Source: an uncultured Mycoplasma sp.
Lineage (GTDB): Bacteria > Bacillota_I > Bacilli_A > Mycoplasmatales > Mycoplasmoidaceae
Direction of reading: 5' to 3'
DNA length: 11,049 nucleotides
Assembly (NCBI GenBank): GCA_947177535.1
Contig: CAMWUV010000007.1
Location: forward strand, 1 to 11,049
How positions within the stretch are numbered: position 1 is the first letter of the stretch; the number at the start of each line of letters is the position of its first letter. The position numbers and the translations under genes are program-made. The notes beneath the pieces are model-generated. The model ran no database searches and was not told where the DNA came from. It worked only from the letters and a program-made list of their open reading frames with translations. Below are positions 1 to 7,310 of the stretch, piece after piece.

Positions 1-1
1 A

Positions 2-496
2 ATGCCAATTTGGGTTTCACCATTTAAATCAAATAATTATTCAGAATTAAAAAAAAATTTAAACAATGAAAATATTTTAATAATTGAAAATAAAGAAGAA
101 TGAAAAAATTTTTTTAGTCAAAATATAAAAAGAAAAAATGGTCAAAATATTACTGAAAATTTTATCAACAAAAGAATACTAAAAAACATAAAAGGATTTG
201 AATTAATTATTGAAAAAATAAAATTTAATAAAAAAATATTAGAAGGTTATTTTTTAGATTATTCTTCATTTATTAGTATTTATTTATACTTTGAAAGTGA
301 TCAAAATCTTTTAGATTATGTTAAAGATACATGTGAAGCAAGAGGAGACAAAATAGTTAATAATTTTAATGAAGCTATAAATTATTTAGCAAATGAAAAT
401 GTAACAATTGCAAATGTAGTTAGTTTAGAAATTAACCAAAATCAATGAGATAATTTTAAACAAGAATGTGAAAACTTATTAAAAAGAAATAAATAA
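2..496 (+). CDS. Hypothetical protein, 5' end at window edge
   Basis: I do not recognise this protein. From the ATG at position 2 the frame gives 164 residues, reading two in-frame TGA codons as Trp (near residues 35 and 149), and ends at TAA. Only one base precedes the ATG, so no ribosome site can be checked and the gene may begin outside the window. The product is Lys/Asn/Glu-rich and hydrophilic, with no signal peptide or membrane helix. It starts MPIWVSPFKSNN and has alternating beta-like stretches (ENILIIEN, SFISIYLYFES, NVTIANVVSLEI), which suggest a small globular alpha/beta domain rather than a coiled coil. It is convergent with the SemiSWEET-like gene and shares a terminator with it. 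It is the only plus-strand gene here. The coding call is secure because of the long frame, table-4 consistency and the terminator at its end; the function is unknown. Confidence 0.72.
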
Positions 497-523
497 AAAA
501 GCAAAATATACTTTTGATTTTTT
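495..523. terminator. Bidirectional AT-rich terminator between convergent genes
   Basis: The arms AAAAAAgCAAAA and TTTTGaTTTTTT (one internal G/A mismatch) flank a 5-nt loop. The hairpin begins inside the stop codon of the plus-strand gene and ends in a T-run on that strand. Read from the minus strand it also gives a hairpin followed by T-rich sequence, so it can serve the convergent gene at 551-907 as well. The stem is almost pure A-T, which is usual for mollicute terminators. Confidence 0.6.
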
Positions 524-550
524 ATTTATTTAAAAAATAATTTAATTAAA

Positions 551-907
551 CTATTTATTTTGTTTTTTGTATTCTTGATATTCTTTTTCGCTCATATTGT
601 GCTTTTTTGCTACCAATACATTTATAGATTTATAAATTAAAATGATAACTGGCGAAAGAAAACTAAATAAATTTGCTATTGCAACAGCTAAACCAAATGA
701 AAAATCATTACCTGATAATATATCTTGATTAACATTATAAAAACCTGATATTCAAAAACAAGCAGAACTTATTGCTAATAAACCAAAAAGTCAAACATTA
801 ACACCAACAGTGCTTTTGTTTTTAAAACATCTAATAATTTCAGGAAAACTAAAAAAAGCAATTCCTACAGCTCCTATATAACCTAAAACAGACATAAAGA
901 TGTCCAT
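551..907 (-). CDS. SemiSWEET / PQ-loop family small transporter
   Basis: This 118-residue membrane protein has three hydrophobic helices (about residues 4-24, 38-57 and 70-96) and a charged C-terminal tail (MSEKEYQEYKKQNK). The arrangement, with a motif at the end of helix 1 (SFPEIIRCFKNKSTVGVN) and a Trp in helix 2 (ACFWISGFYN), matches a single PQ-loop/MtN3 repeat. Such half-transporters dimerise in the plasma membrane, and characterised SemiSWEETs carry sugars. The usual PQ pair is PE here (residues 22-23). Both Trp (39 and 52) are encoded by TGA. The ATG at 907 is chosen because a strong Shine-Dalgarno sequence (GGAGGT, 916-921) lies 8 nt upstream. The gene stands alone, after the mtaB terminator and a weak promoter candidate. 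The family is fairly sure; the substrate cannot be inferred. Confidence 0.8.
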
Positions 908-915
908 AAATTTTT

Positions 916-921
916 ACCTCC
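916..921 (-). promoter_or_regulatory. Strong Shine-Dalgarno of the SemiSWEET-like gene
   Basis: On the minus strand GGAGGT precedes the ATG at 907 by 8 nt. It is the most complete ribosome site in the window and fixes the start of the 118-residue protein. Confidence 0.75.
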
Positions 922-938
922 AAAAACATTCTCATAAA

Positions 939-944
939 ATAATA
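939..944 (-). promoter_or_regulatory. Possible -10 box for the SemiSWEET-like gene
   Basis: TATTAT on the minus strand, directly preceded by TTG, lies about 30 nt upstream of the ATG at 907 and downstream of the mtaB terminator, where a promoter is needed. No convincing -35 element is visible; the sequence at the expected distance is only AT-rich. The call rests on position and a six-base match. Confidence 0.3.
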
Positions 945-959
945 CAATAAATCTTAAAA

Positions 960-1030
960 TTTTTTAATATATAAAAATTTAAAAAAGAGTCATAAAAATC
1001 TGTTTTTATTAATTTTTATATATTAAAAAA
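960..1030. repeat. Perfect 20-bp inverted repeat, AT-only, with nested hairpin
   Basis: The arms at 960-979 and 1011-1030 are exact reverse complements over 20 bp and consist only of A and T. The 31-nt interior contains a smaller hairpin (ATAAAAA, loop TCTG, TTTTTAT; 992-1009). The right arm includes the T-tract of the mtaB terminator. The repeat could act as a second, back-up terminator, as a structure in a long leader for the downstream gene, or as a cruciform-prone spacer. I cannot choose between these from sequence. Confidence 0.65.
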
Positions 1031-1065
1031 ATCATAAAATCTAATTTTTACTTAAATTTTATGAT
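1025..1065 (-). terminator. Intrinsic terminator of the efp-mtaB operon
   Basis: On the minus strand ATCATAAAAT and ATTTTATGAT form a perfect 10-bp stem with a 15-nt loop, followed at once by a run of seven T. The 5' arm overlaps the mtaB stop codon (1059-1061). The position, stem and T-tract together make a standard rho-independent terminator for the six-gene operon. Confidence 0.75.
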
Positions 1066-2393
1066 TGAATTATTCCAAACAAACCATCAGCTAAAACCTT
1101 TTGAATTTTAACTTTATAAATTTTATTTTCTAATGGATATTCAGATTCCACATATACTCGACAATATTCAGAACTGTAACCACTATAATATTTATCATTA
1201 CTATTTTTGTTTTCAAAAATAACTTCTAATTCTTGATTAATTTTTGATTTTAAAATCTTAAATTTATTTGCAAAATTTAAAGCAGCAATACTTTTAAATC
1301 TTTCTTTTTTTGTTGCATCATGAATTTCTTTATAACTAGATGATTTTGTTCCATATCTTTTTGAATAAGGAAAAATGTGCATATCAAAAAAATTTATTTT
1401 TTTTAAAAATTCAATTGAATTTAAATGATCGCTTTCTTCTTCAGAAGGAAATCCCACAATATAATCAGTTGTAAATAATGTGTTAGGGTTAATAGTTCTT
1501 ATTTTATTAATTAATTGCTCATATTCTTTTAAAGAATACCTTCTATTCATTTTATTTAAAACATTATCAGATCCTGACTGCAAACATATGTGTCAGTGTT
1601 GACAAAATCTATTTGGATTATTAGCAATTAAATTCACTATATTATCATTTATTTGAAAAGGTTCAACTGAAGAAATTCTAATTCTAAAATCTTTTTCAAT
1701 TTGATTTATTGCAACTAGTAAATCATAAAAATTATTTTTATCTTTATCCAAAAAACCAGCAGTATTAACACCTGTTAAAACTATTTCTTTATACCCTTCA
1801 TCAACAAGCAATTTAATTTCATTAATAATTGTTTCTAAGTCATTTGATCTTTGTCTTCCTCTTGAAAAAGGGATAATACAATAAGAGCACATAAAATTGC
1901 AACCATCTTGAATTTTAATAAAAGCTCTTGTGTTTTCTTTGAAACTAATATTTTGATTTTTTTCAAAAACTTTTTCTTTTAATAAATTTTCTATTTTTAA
2001 AATTTTTTCTTTGTTTTTTGAATAATTTAAAAGCAAATCATAAATACTATATTTATATTTATTACCAATTTGAATATCAATTTTTAATTCCTTCATTAAT
2101 TTTTGGTTAATTTGTGCCATGCATCCTGCAACAACAACAATACCATTTTTATTTGATCTTGAAGCTTTTCTAATATATAACTTTGATTTTGAATCAGCTT
2201 TATTTGTTACTGAACAAGTATTGATAATATAAACATCTGCTTTTGAATCAAAAGGGACTTCAACCAAACCATTTAAAAGCAAATCATTTCTAATTACATT
2301 AGATTCAAAAAGATTAACTTTACATCCAAGAGTGTGAATGGCAAATGTATTAATTTTTTGATTCTGCATCTGCTTTTGAGTCAAATTTTTCAT
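1059..2393 (-). CDS. mtaB: tRNA (N6-threonylcarbamoyladenosine-37) methylthiotransferase MtaB
   Basis: This radical-SAM methylthiotransferase (444 aa) converts t6A37 to ms2t6A37 in tRNAs that read ANN codons. The N-terminal MTTase domain carries its three cluster-binding Cys: HTLGCKVN (C24), NTCSV (C60) and VAGCMAQ (C91). The radical-SAM motif CNFMCSYC gives C165, C169 and C172. Further family motifs are [31 protein letters not shown] and [11 protein letters not shown]. The last ~65 residues look like the TRAM domain. TLGCKVN together with HICLQSGSD favours MtaB over MiaB or RimO. A TGA at 1593-1595 encodes Trp267, just before HICLQSG, so the gene is intact only with table 4. ATG 2393 is preferred to codons further upstream because AAAGGAT lies just before it. 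The first 44 nt overlap the end of the membrane-protein gene. It is the last gene of its operon. Confidence 0.93.
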
Positions 2394-2898
2394 TATTATA
2401 ATCCTTTGATAATAAGAAATCACTTCCGCCACGTTTACGTGCTAGATCTAATTTTACTTGTAATTTACAAACCGCATCAATTCCAACATCTACCAATGTT
2501 AAAAAGGCTTCTAAACCAAAAATAATTCACAAATAACCATTCTTAAAAAAAACTTCACCATGTTTATCATTTAAAAGGAGTAAACCTAAAAAAAGCATTA
2601 ACATAGCTATAAAAATATTTAAAAACAACATATAAACACTTCACTTATATAAAGTAATACTTCTTTTAGATATATGCATTCCAATTAAAACAAAATAATT
2701 TTTTTTATAAATAGCAAAAACTGTTGCAATAACTAAACTAATAATTAAAAAAATGATACAAGGAATATACAATTTTGCTCAATTAATTACTATTTCATCA
2801 TTACTACTTTGATGAACCAAAATAATAGTTAAAGCAATACCAAAAATAAAGCACACATTAGCAATTTGCAATAAATGATCAAATATTTTATTTCTCAC
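2350..2898 (-). CDS. Four-helix membrane protein of unknown function
   Basis: I do not recognise this 182-residue protein. It has four hydrophobic segments at about residues 11-29, 41-64, 84-109 and 121-144, short loops, and a hydrophilic C-terminal tail of about 38 residues with a basic patch (DLARKRGG) followed by acidic sequence. This suggests a plasma-membrane protein with the tail probably inside by the positive-inside rule. Three Trp are encoded by TGA, which is why the frame looks broken under the standard code. The start is GTG at 2898, supported by AAAGG placed 7 nt upstream; no ATG occurs before helix 3. It overlaps rsmE by 11 nt and mtaB by 44 nt, so translation is likely coupled to both RNA-modification genes, although nothing in the sequence indicates a related function. 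Confidence 0.82.
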
Positions 2899-3598
2899 AA
2901 AAAAACCTTTCTATTAGAACTGAAGCCAAATAAATTGCTGCTGTTTCTGATTTTAAAATTGTATTAGTTAATTTTAAAAATAAACAATTTTTTTGCAATT
3001 TTAATATTTCTCTTTGACTAAATCCACCTTCTGGACCTATTATAAAAGAAATTTTATTTGTACTATTTACATTCAACTTTATTTTATCTCATTCACTTTT
3101 GTTTTGTTTTTCATAAGCCAAAAAATTTATTTTATAATTTTTAAGTTCTTTTATCATTTCATCAAAAATAATTGGTTGGGAAATAATTAAGTTAGTGCTT
3201 CGATTACACTGTTTTTTTGATTCTAAAATAATTTTTTCTAAACGATTAAAATTTAATAAATAGTTTTTTTGTGAATAATCAAAATAAACTGGTACTACTT
3301 TTTTAATATTTAATTCATTTAGTTTTTGTATAGCCAATTCAAAATTATGCTTTTTAATAACTGCTAAATAGCAAGTTATATCATAGGAAATATTATTAAA
3401 ACTAGGATTATTAACTATTTTAATAATCCTAGTTTTAATTGGATTTAAATTTAAAATTTCAACAGTAACTAAATTGTTTTCCTGATCAATACACTGAATT
3501 TTTTGATTTGGTTTAACTCTTAAAACTTGTAAGTGTTTTAAGTCACTATCTGAAAAACAAACTTTTCCGTTTTTTATTAAAATTGTAAACTGACGCAT
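2888..3598 (-). CDS. rsmE: 16S rRNA (uracil-1498-N3)-methyltransferase RsmE
   Basis: RsmE (236 aa, slightly short for the family) methylates U1498 of 16S rRNA in the decoding region of the 30S subunit, using S-adenosylmethionine. The N-terminal ~65 residues (MRQFTILIK through the DLKHLQVLRVKPNQKI stretch) correspond to the PUA-like RNA-binding barrel. The rest is the SPOUT methyltransferase fold with its knot motifs: KKQCNRSTNLIIS, IIGPEGGFS (residues 188-192 are GPEGG) and LKSETAAIYLAS (the LRTETA equivalent). A TGA at 3089-3091 encodes Trp170. The ATG at 3598 follows the nusB stop by 11 nt and has no obvious Shine-Dalgarno, so translational coupling is likely. A very strong hairpin lies inside the gene at 3395-3439. 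The 3' end overlaps the membrane-protein gene by 11 nt. Confidence 0.92.
3395..3439. repeat. Perfect 20-bp hairpin inside rsmE
   Basis: Positions 3395-3414 and 3420-3439 are exact reverse complements, separated by only 5 nt (CTATT). The stem includes the C/G-containing core ACTAGGATTATTAA and its complement. It encodes residues about 54-67 of RsmE, at the junction of the PUA-like and methyltransferase domains. No T-run follows on either strand, so it does not look like a normal terminator. Confidence 0.8.
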
Positions 3599-3609
3599 AA
3601 CTAATTATT

Positions 3610-4056
3610 TTATTTAATTAAAATTTTATCTAAAACAAAATTAATAAATTTATAAGATTTGTCTTCACTATATCTTTTACTTGTAACAATTGCTTGATCT
3701 ATAATTATTTTTCTATCAATTTGTAAAACTTGGTATTCACAAAAAGACTCCATTAAAATTGCTAAATCAACTTTATTCAGTCTATCAATGTCCCAATTTT
3801 CTTTTAAAAATGACTTAATTTTTAGTTTAATAGAATTTTTATTTTTAATAAAATAAGCAATAACTTTAGCCATTTGTTTATCGCCTAATCAAGCAAGCTC
3901 TTCATTGAATTTTAAAATACTGTCCTTACTTTTTAAGTTCATTACTAAAACTGAATAAATAAAACGAAAACAAGCAACCCTTTTTTTTCATTGAGTTAAA
4001 GATTGCATACTTTCATTTTTTTCAGCTAAATTTTTATTTTTTTCACTAGTTTTCAT
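3610..4056 (-). CDS. nusB: Transcription antitermination factor NusB
   Basis: NusB (148 aa) is an all-helical RNA-binding protein that, with NusE (ribosomal protein S10), binds boxA RNA and promotes full-length rRNA transcription. After a ~20-residue polar leader the typical helices follow: QWKKRVACFRFIYSVLVM, a middle region with WDIDRLNKVDLAILMESFCEY, and the C-terminal signature IIIDQAIVTSKRYSEDKSYKFINFVLDKIL. These last two blocks are the most diagnostic. Two TGA codons (in QWKKR and ELAWLG) encode Trp, so a short reading beginning at MAKVIAY would miss the first ~60 residues. The ATG at 4056 overlaps the stop of the Asp23-like gene (ATGAAAACTAG, 11 nt), consistent with coupled translation, since no clear Shine-Dalgarno precedes it. 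The gene order Asp23/YqhY-like then nusB is also seen in Bacillus. Confidence 0.9.
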
Positions 4057-4357
4057 AACTAAAAATAACTAAACTGTTACTTATTCCAAAATGCATTAAT
4101 AACATGAACATAATTTGGTTATAAAGTATTTTTTGATCATCAATTGAAATTTGACAATTTTTATTTAAAAAAATTTCAACTTTCTTTAAACATCCCTTTT
4201 TAATATTAAAATCTATTTTAAATAAATTTTTTTTATCAACTACATCAAAAATTAATTTTTCAATTACACTTCTAATTCTTTTTTCATCAAGAGTTATAAA
4301 ACCATATTTATTATTGGAAAGTTTAATCATCACAATATTATTTATCCCTTCCAACAT
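4046..4357 (-). CDS. Asp23/YqhY-like small protein
   Basis: This protein has 103 residues from ATG 4357. No strong motif is visible, but the order of segments fits a degenerate Asp23 (DUF322) domain: YGFITLDEKRIRSVIEKLIFDVVD resembles the initial helix block, and KKVEIFLNKNCQISIDDQKILYNQ, then a hydrophobic helix and SLVIFSYEN, resemble the later strand-helix-strand part. Position supports this: in Bacillus an Asp23-family gene, yqhY, lies immediately before nusB, and here the gene directly precedes and overlaps nusB. YqhY is linked to fatty-acid synthesis control, but no acc genes are present, so function should not be transferred. The start is uncertain. ATG 4357 overlaps efp by 20 nt and lacks a ribosome site. 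GTG 4333 or ATG 4330 lies just after the efp stop, downstream of GGAAGGG, though at a long spacing. Confidence 0.72.
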   Translation of the reverse strand: MLEGINNIVMIKLSNNKYGFITLDEKRIRSVIEKLIFDVVDKKNLFKIDFNIKKGCLKKVEIFLNKNCQISIDDQKILYNQIMFMLLMHFGISNSLVIFSYEN

Positions 4358-4904
4358 ATTGACCAGAAGTGGTATTTACTATAACTTTATCTCCAGTTTT
4401 AATAAATTGAGGAACATCCAATTCTAATCCTGTTTCTAATTTTGCTTTTTTCATTGCAGCTTGAACTGTATTTCCTTGAACTGCTTCTTCAGCAAATTCA
4501 ACTTTTAAAGAAACTTGATCAGGTAAAGAAACATTTAAAACTTCTTCACCAAATTTTAAAATATTTACCTCTGAACCATCCACAATAAATTTCTTTTCTC
4601 ATTTTAGTTTATTTGCATCTATTTCTATTTGCTCAAAAGTTTCACTATCCATGAAAACTAAATTATTTTTATCTTCATAAGAAAAAATAGCTTTAACTTT
4701 ATCAACAATAGCTCTTTCTAATTTTTCACCTGTTAAAACTTCAGTTGTGATAGAACTAGTTCTTAAATTTTTAACTTTACATTTAACTATTCCTTCACGC
4801 ATTGCTGTTTTGTTAAATGAATTTTCAATAACTAAATATAGATTATTTTTAAAAATAAATGTATTACCAGGACGTAAATCTTTGGCATGAATAATTTGTG
4901 ACAT
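4338..4904 (-). CDS. efp: Elongation factor P
   Basis: EF-P (188 aa, normal length) binds between the ribosomal P and E sites and relieves stalling at consecutive prolines. The three beta-barrel domains are evident: the N-terminal KOW-like domain ([16 protein letters not shown]), the central OB domain, and the C-terminal OB domain with [39 protein letters not shown] and the final GQYVGRD. In the domain-I loop the usual PGKG is TAMR (residues 33-36). By ungapped alignment the residue that is lysine or arginine in modified EF-Ps is Met35, with Arg36 next to it. TGA 4599-4601 encodes Trp102. The ATG at 4904 has GGTGG upstream. It is the first gene of the operon, with a promoter candidate close before it. 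The proline-rich stretch of the neighbouring 765-aa protein is separated by PT and PA pairs rather than long poly-Pro. Confidence 0.95.
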
Positions 4905-4922
4905 ATTATTAAACCACCAAGT

Positions 4923-4950
4923 ATTTTAAATATACATTAAATTTTATCAA
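4923..4950 (-). promoter_or_regulatory. Candidate sigma-A promoter of the efp operon
   Basis: On the minus strand TTGATA (4945-4950) is followed after 16 nt by TAAAAT (4923-4928). An alternative -10 is TATATT (4929-4934). It sits between the terminator of the coiled-coil operon and the efp ATG, where a promoter is expected. The start point would be very close to the GGTGG ribosome site, leaving a leader of only about 10-15 nt, which lowers confidence in the exact boxes. Confidence 0.45.
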
Positions 4951-4989
4951 AATAAAAAAAAATAACCAAGATGCATAAACTTGGCTATT
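4951..4989 (-). terminator. Intrinsic terminator of the coiled-coil operon
   Basis: On the minus strand AATAGCCAAG and CTTGGTTATT form a 10-bp stem (one G-U pair) with a 9-nt loop, followed by a run of T (A-run at 4954-4962 on the plus strand, whose first two bases also belong to the stem). It begins 15 nt after the stop codon of the 765-aa gene. It has the highest GC content of the hairpins here and is the clearest terminator in the window. Confidence 0.85.
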
Positions 4990-5003
4990 TTTCAAATTTA
5001 AAA

Positions 5004-7301
5004 TTATTTTTCAATATCAGCTCTTGTTAATTTTGGAGTTGTATGAACTTTTACTTCATAAAAAATTTGTTGTTTTCTTTTTCTTTTAGGAGCACCAGTT
5101 ACAGTAACTAATTGATTTTCTGATGAAGCAGGTTTTCCAAAAAAACCTTTCTTAACTGCAGGTTGAACAGAAGTTTGAGACTGTTCAACTGCTGGTGCTG
5201 GTTGTACAGTAACAACAGGACTTGGTGTAGGTGTTGGAACTACAATAACTTGTTGACTTTTTTGTTGTAAATCAGAAAGTTTTTTAGTACCTAAATTAAT
5301 TTCAGTTAATAATCTTAATCTTTCAAGTTCTAAAGTTTCATCAATCTTTCTTCTTTCTTCTTCAATTTTTTTCAAACCATTTACATATTCATCATCTTTT
5401 TTGATTCTATATTTTTGTTGAATGATTGAATCAAGATTATCATTACCTTCATTTCTTAAAGATGCACTTTTAACTTTTTGTTCAACTTCTTCAAGTTTTC
5501 TTGATTGTCTTTCTAAATCAGCAACTGTTTGAGCTTGTACTCTTGAAAGTTCTCTTAATTGGCTTAAAGTTTGTTCTAAAGAATTCATAAATTCTTTTTG
5601 TTTATAACCTTCATCATTCAACTTAGATAGTTTAGACATTTCAATGTTTCTTAAACGATTAATTTCTTCTTCTTGTCTTTGAACAGTATTTTCTAAATCA
5701 ATAATTTTTTGATTTTCTTTTTCTCAATTACTATTAGATTCTTTTTGAACAACAAAATCATTAACTGGAGTAACTGGTTCACTCTTAATTATTTCTTGTG
5801 TTTCTTCATAAGAAATATTATCCATATCATTATTAATACGATAGTTATTTATTCTTGTAATTTTAGTTCCTGGAATTGGAACATTACCATTGTAGTAATT
5901 GTGTTTCATATAATCCTCATCTAAATAATTTACATTTCCTGAAAAATTACTCTCATACTTTATAGTATCATTATTTGAGTTATATAAAGCATTTTTAGCA
6001 ATTTCATCAAATAATTCATTTCTTAAATTTTCATTTTCTATTTCTTGCAATCTTAATTGTTCTTGCAATACATTGATTTTTAAATCAACATCATTAATTT
6101 GATTTGCAGCTTCTAAATTATCTTTTGATAACTTTTTTAAATCTGATAAATTAGTTTTAAGCGATGGTTTTTGATGCATTTCATTTTCATCACAAATGAA
6201 CTTAACATCACCAAAACCCATATTTTCAGATTCATAAATCTTTTCTTTAACTAACTCAAACGCTTGTTTTTGAATCAAAATATTTACATCTTTTTTATCA
6301 AGTTTTTCTAAAAATTCTTTTTCACTTTTAAAATTTAAATATTTTAAAAATTCTTCAGCATTAAATTTTTTATTTTTTATTAAATTTGCAATTGTGTAAA
6401 TCAAATCTTTTCTTTCTTCAGAAAGTAATTCAATTTGTTGAGATTGTAAATCAATTAACTTTTCTAATTCATCAAGTTTATTCCCGTTTTGAATTTGAGT
6501 TTCATAAACTTTTATAATTTCTTTCTGTGAATTTTTAGCATTATCTAAAATTTTACTAATTTCCTGCTCACCCAATGATGTACCAAGTTCAAGACCAAAA
6601 GCTGTTTGATTTAATAAATATTCTTCAATTTTTTCTTCTGCAATTTCTTTTGCTTTATTTGAAATATAATTTTCTAAATCCTTAAAAGATTCAAATTTTG
6701 CATCTGCAAAATCATATGAAGAAAAATCTCTTTCTTGATATTTAATTAAATCTTCTAAATCTTTGATTTTTTCATCAATCAAATTTCTCAAAAAATCATT
6801 TTGATCTTTTTGTCTTAATAATTCTTCTTCCAAAACATAAATTTTGTCTTGATTTTTTCTGATTTCTTCACGAGCCTGAATTTGAAACATGCTAAGAGAA
6901 TCAACTCTTTGTAAAGCTTCTCCAAAAGATTCAGTAGCTAAATTAATTGTTTCTTGAGTTGTAAATTGAAATTTATTTTCTATAGCTGCAATTTCTTCAC
7001 TATATCTTTTATCAATTAAATCTATTACATCTTGCTTTGTTAAATTAACAGAGTTATCTAACTGAACTTGAATTTTATTTAGAATTTCATTTTCTAATTC
7101 TTGTTTAAATAATTGAGCATTAAAATTTTCAGAATTTAAATTTTTTAAATCTAACTTTTGGAAAAAATTTTTTAGATATTCATTCATTTCTAAAATTTTT
7201 TCACCAGCAATAAGAATTATCTTTTTGTCATCTGATAATTTTTGAAATTCTTCATTTAGCTCTAATTCTTCTAATCTTGACATATATTTTTGCTCATTCA
7301 T
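5004..7301 (-). CDS. Large coiled-coil protein with Pro-rich linker and basic tail (765 aa)
   Basis: I do not recognise a named family. No signal peptide or membrane helix is visible, so it is probably cytoplasmic. Residues ~1-435 are heptad-rich helix (for example VLEEELLRQKDQNDFLRNLIDEKIKDLEDL, with LDELEKLIDLQSQQIELL at 276-293). Residues ~439-525 break the coil and are rich in Asn, Tyr and Gly (NYLDEDYMKHNYYNGNVPIP). A second coil spans ~527-684. Residues 685-716 are a Pro/Val/Thr/Gln linker, and the end holds KKGFFGKP, a basic KRKRK (739-743) and TTPKLTRADIEK. Trp526 is encoded by TGA 5724-5726, so a standard-code reading splits the gene into 525- and 211-residue parts. The ATG at 7301 has AAGAGG upstream, and the gene begins 26 nt after the 828-aa gene. 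Coil-linker-coil architecture resembles mycoplasma cytoskeletal proteins, but that is only an analogy; no EAGR box is seen. Confidence 0.88.
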
Positions 7302-7310
7302 TATCTAAAA

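Noticed and set aside
1593..1595. Apparent stop codons splitting mtaB, rsmE, efp, nusB and the coiled-coil genes
   Set aside because: All are TGA codons in frame, with conserved protein motifs continuing directly after them. They are Trp codons under translation table 4, not frameshifts or pseudogenes.
2334..2525. 63-residue open frame on the plus strand
   Set aside because: Antisense to the mtaB start and the membrane-protein end; no independent support.
5709..5924. 71-residue hydrophobic open frame on the plus strand (possible small membrane protein)
   Set aside because: Its Phe/Ile/Asn-rich composition is what the antisense of an Asn/Lys/Glu-rich gene gives; it has no supporting start signal.
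5727..5987. Tyr/Asn/Gly-rich break in the 765-aa protein as a possible EAGR box of terminal-organelle proteins
   Set aside because: It contains aromatic and glycine residues but no Trp and none of the regular spacing expected of an EAGR box.
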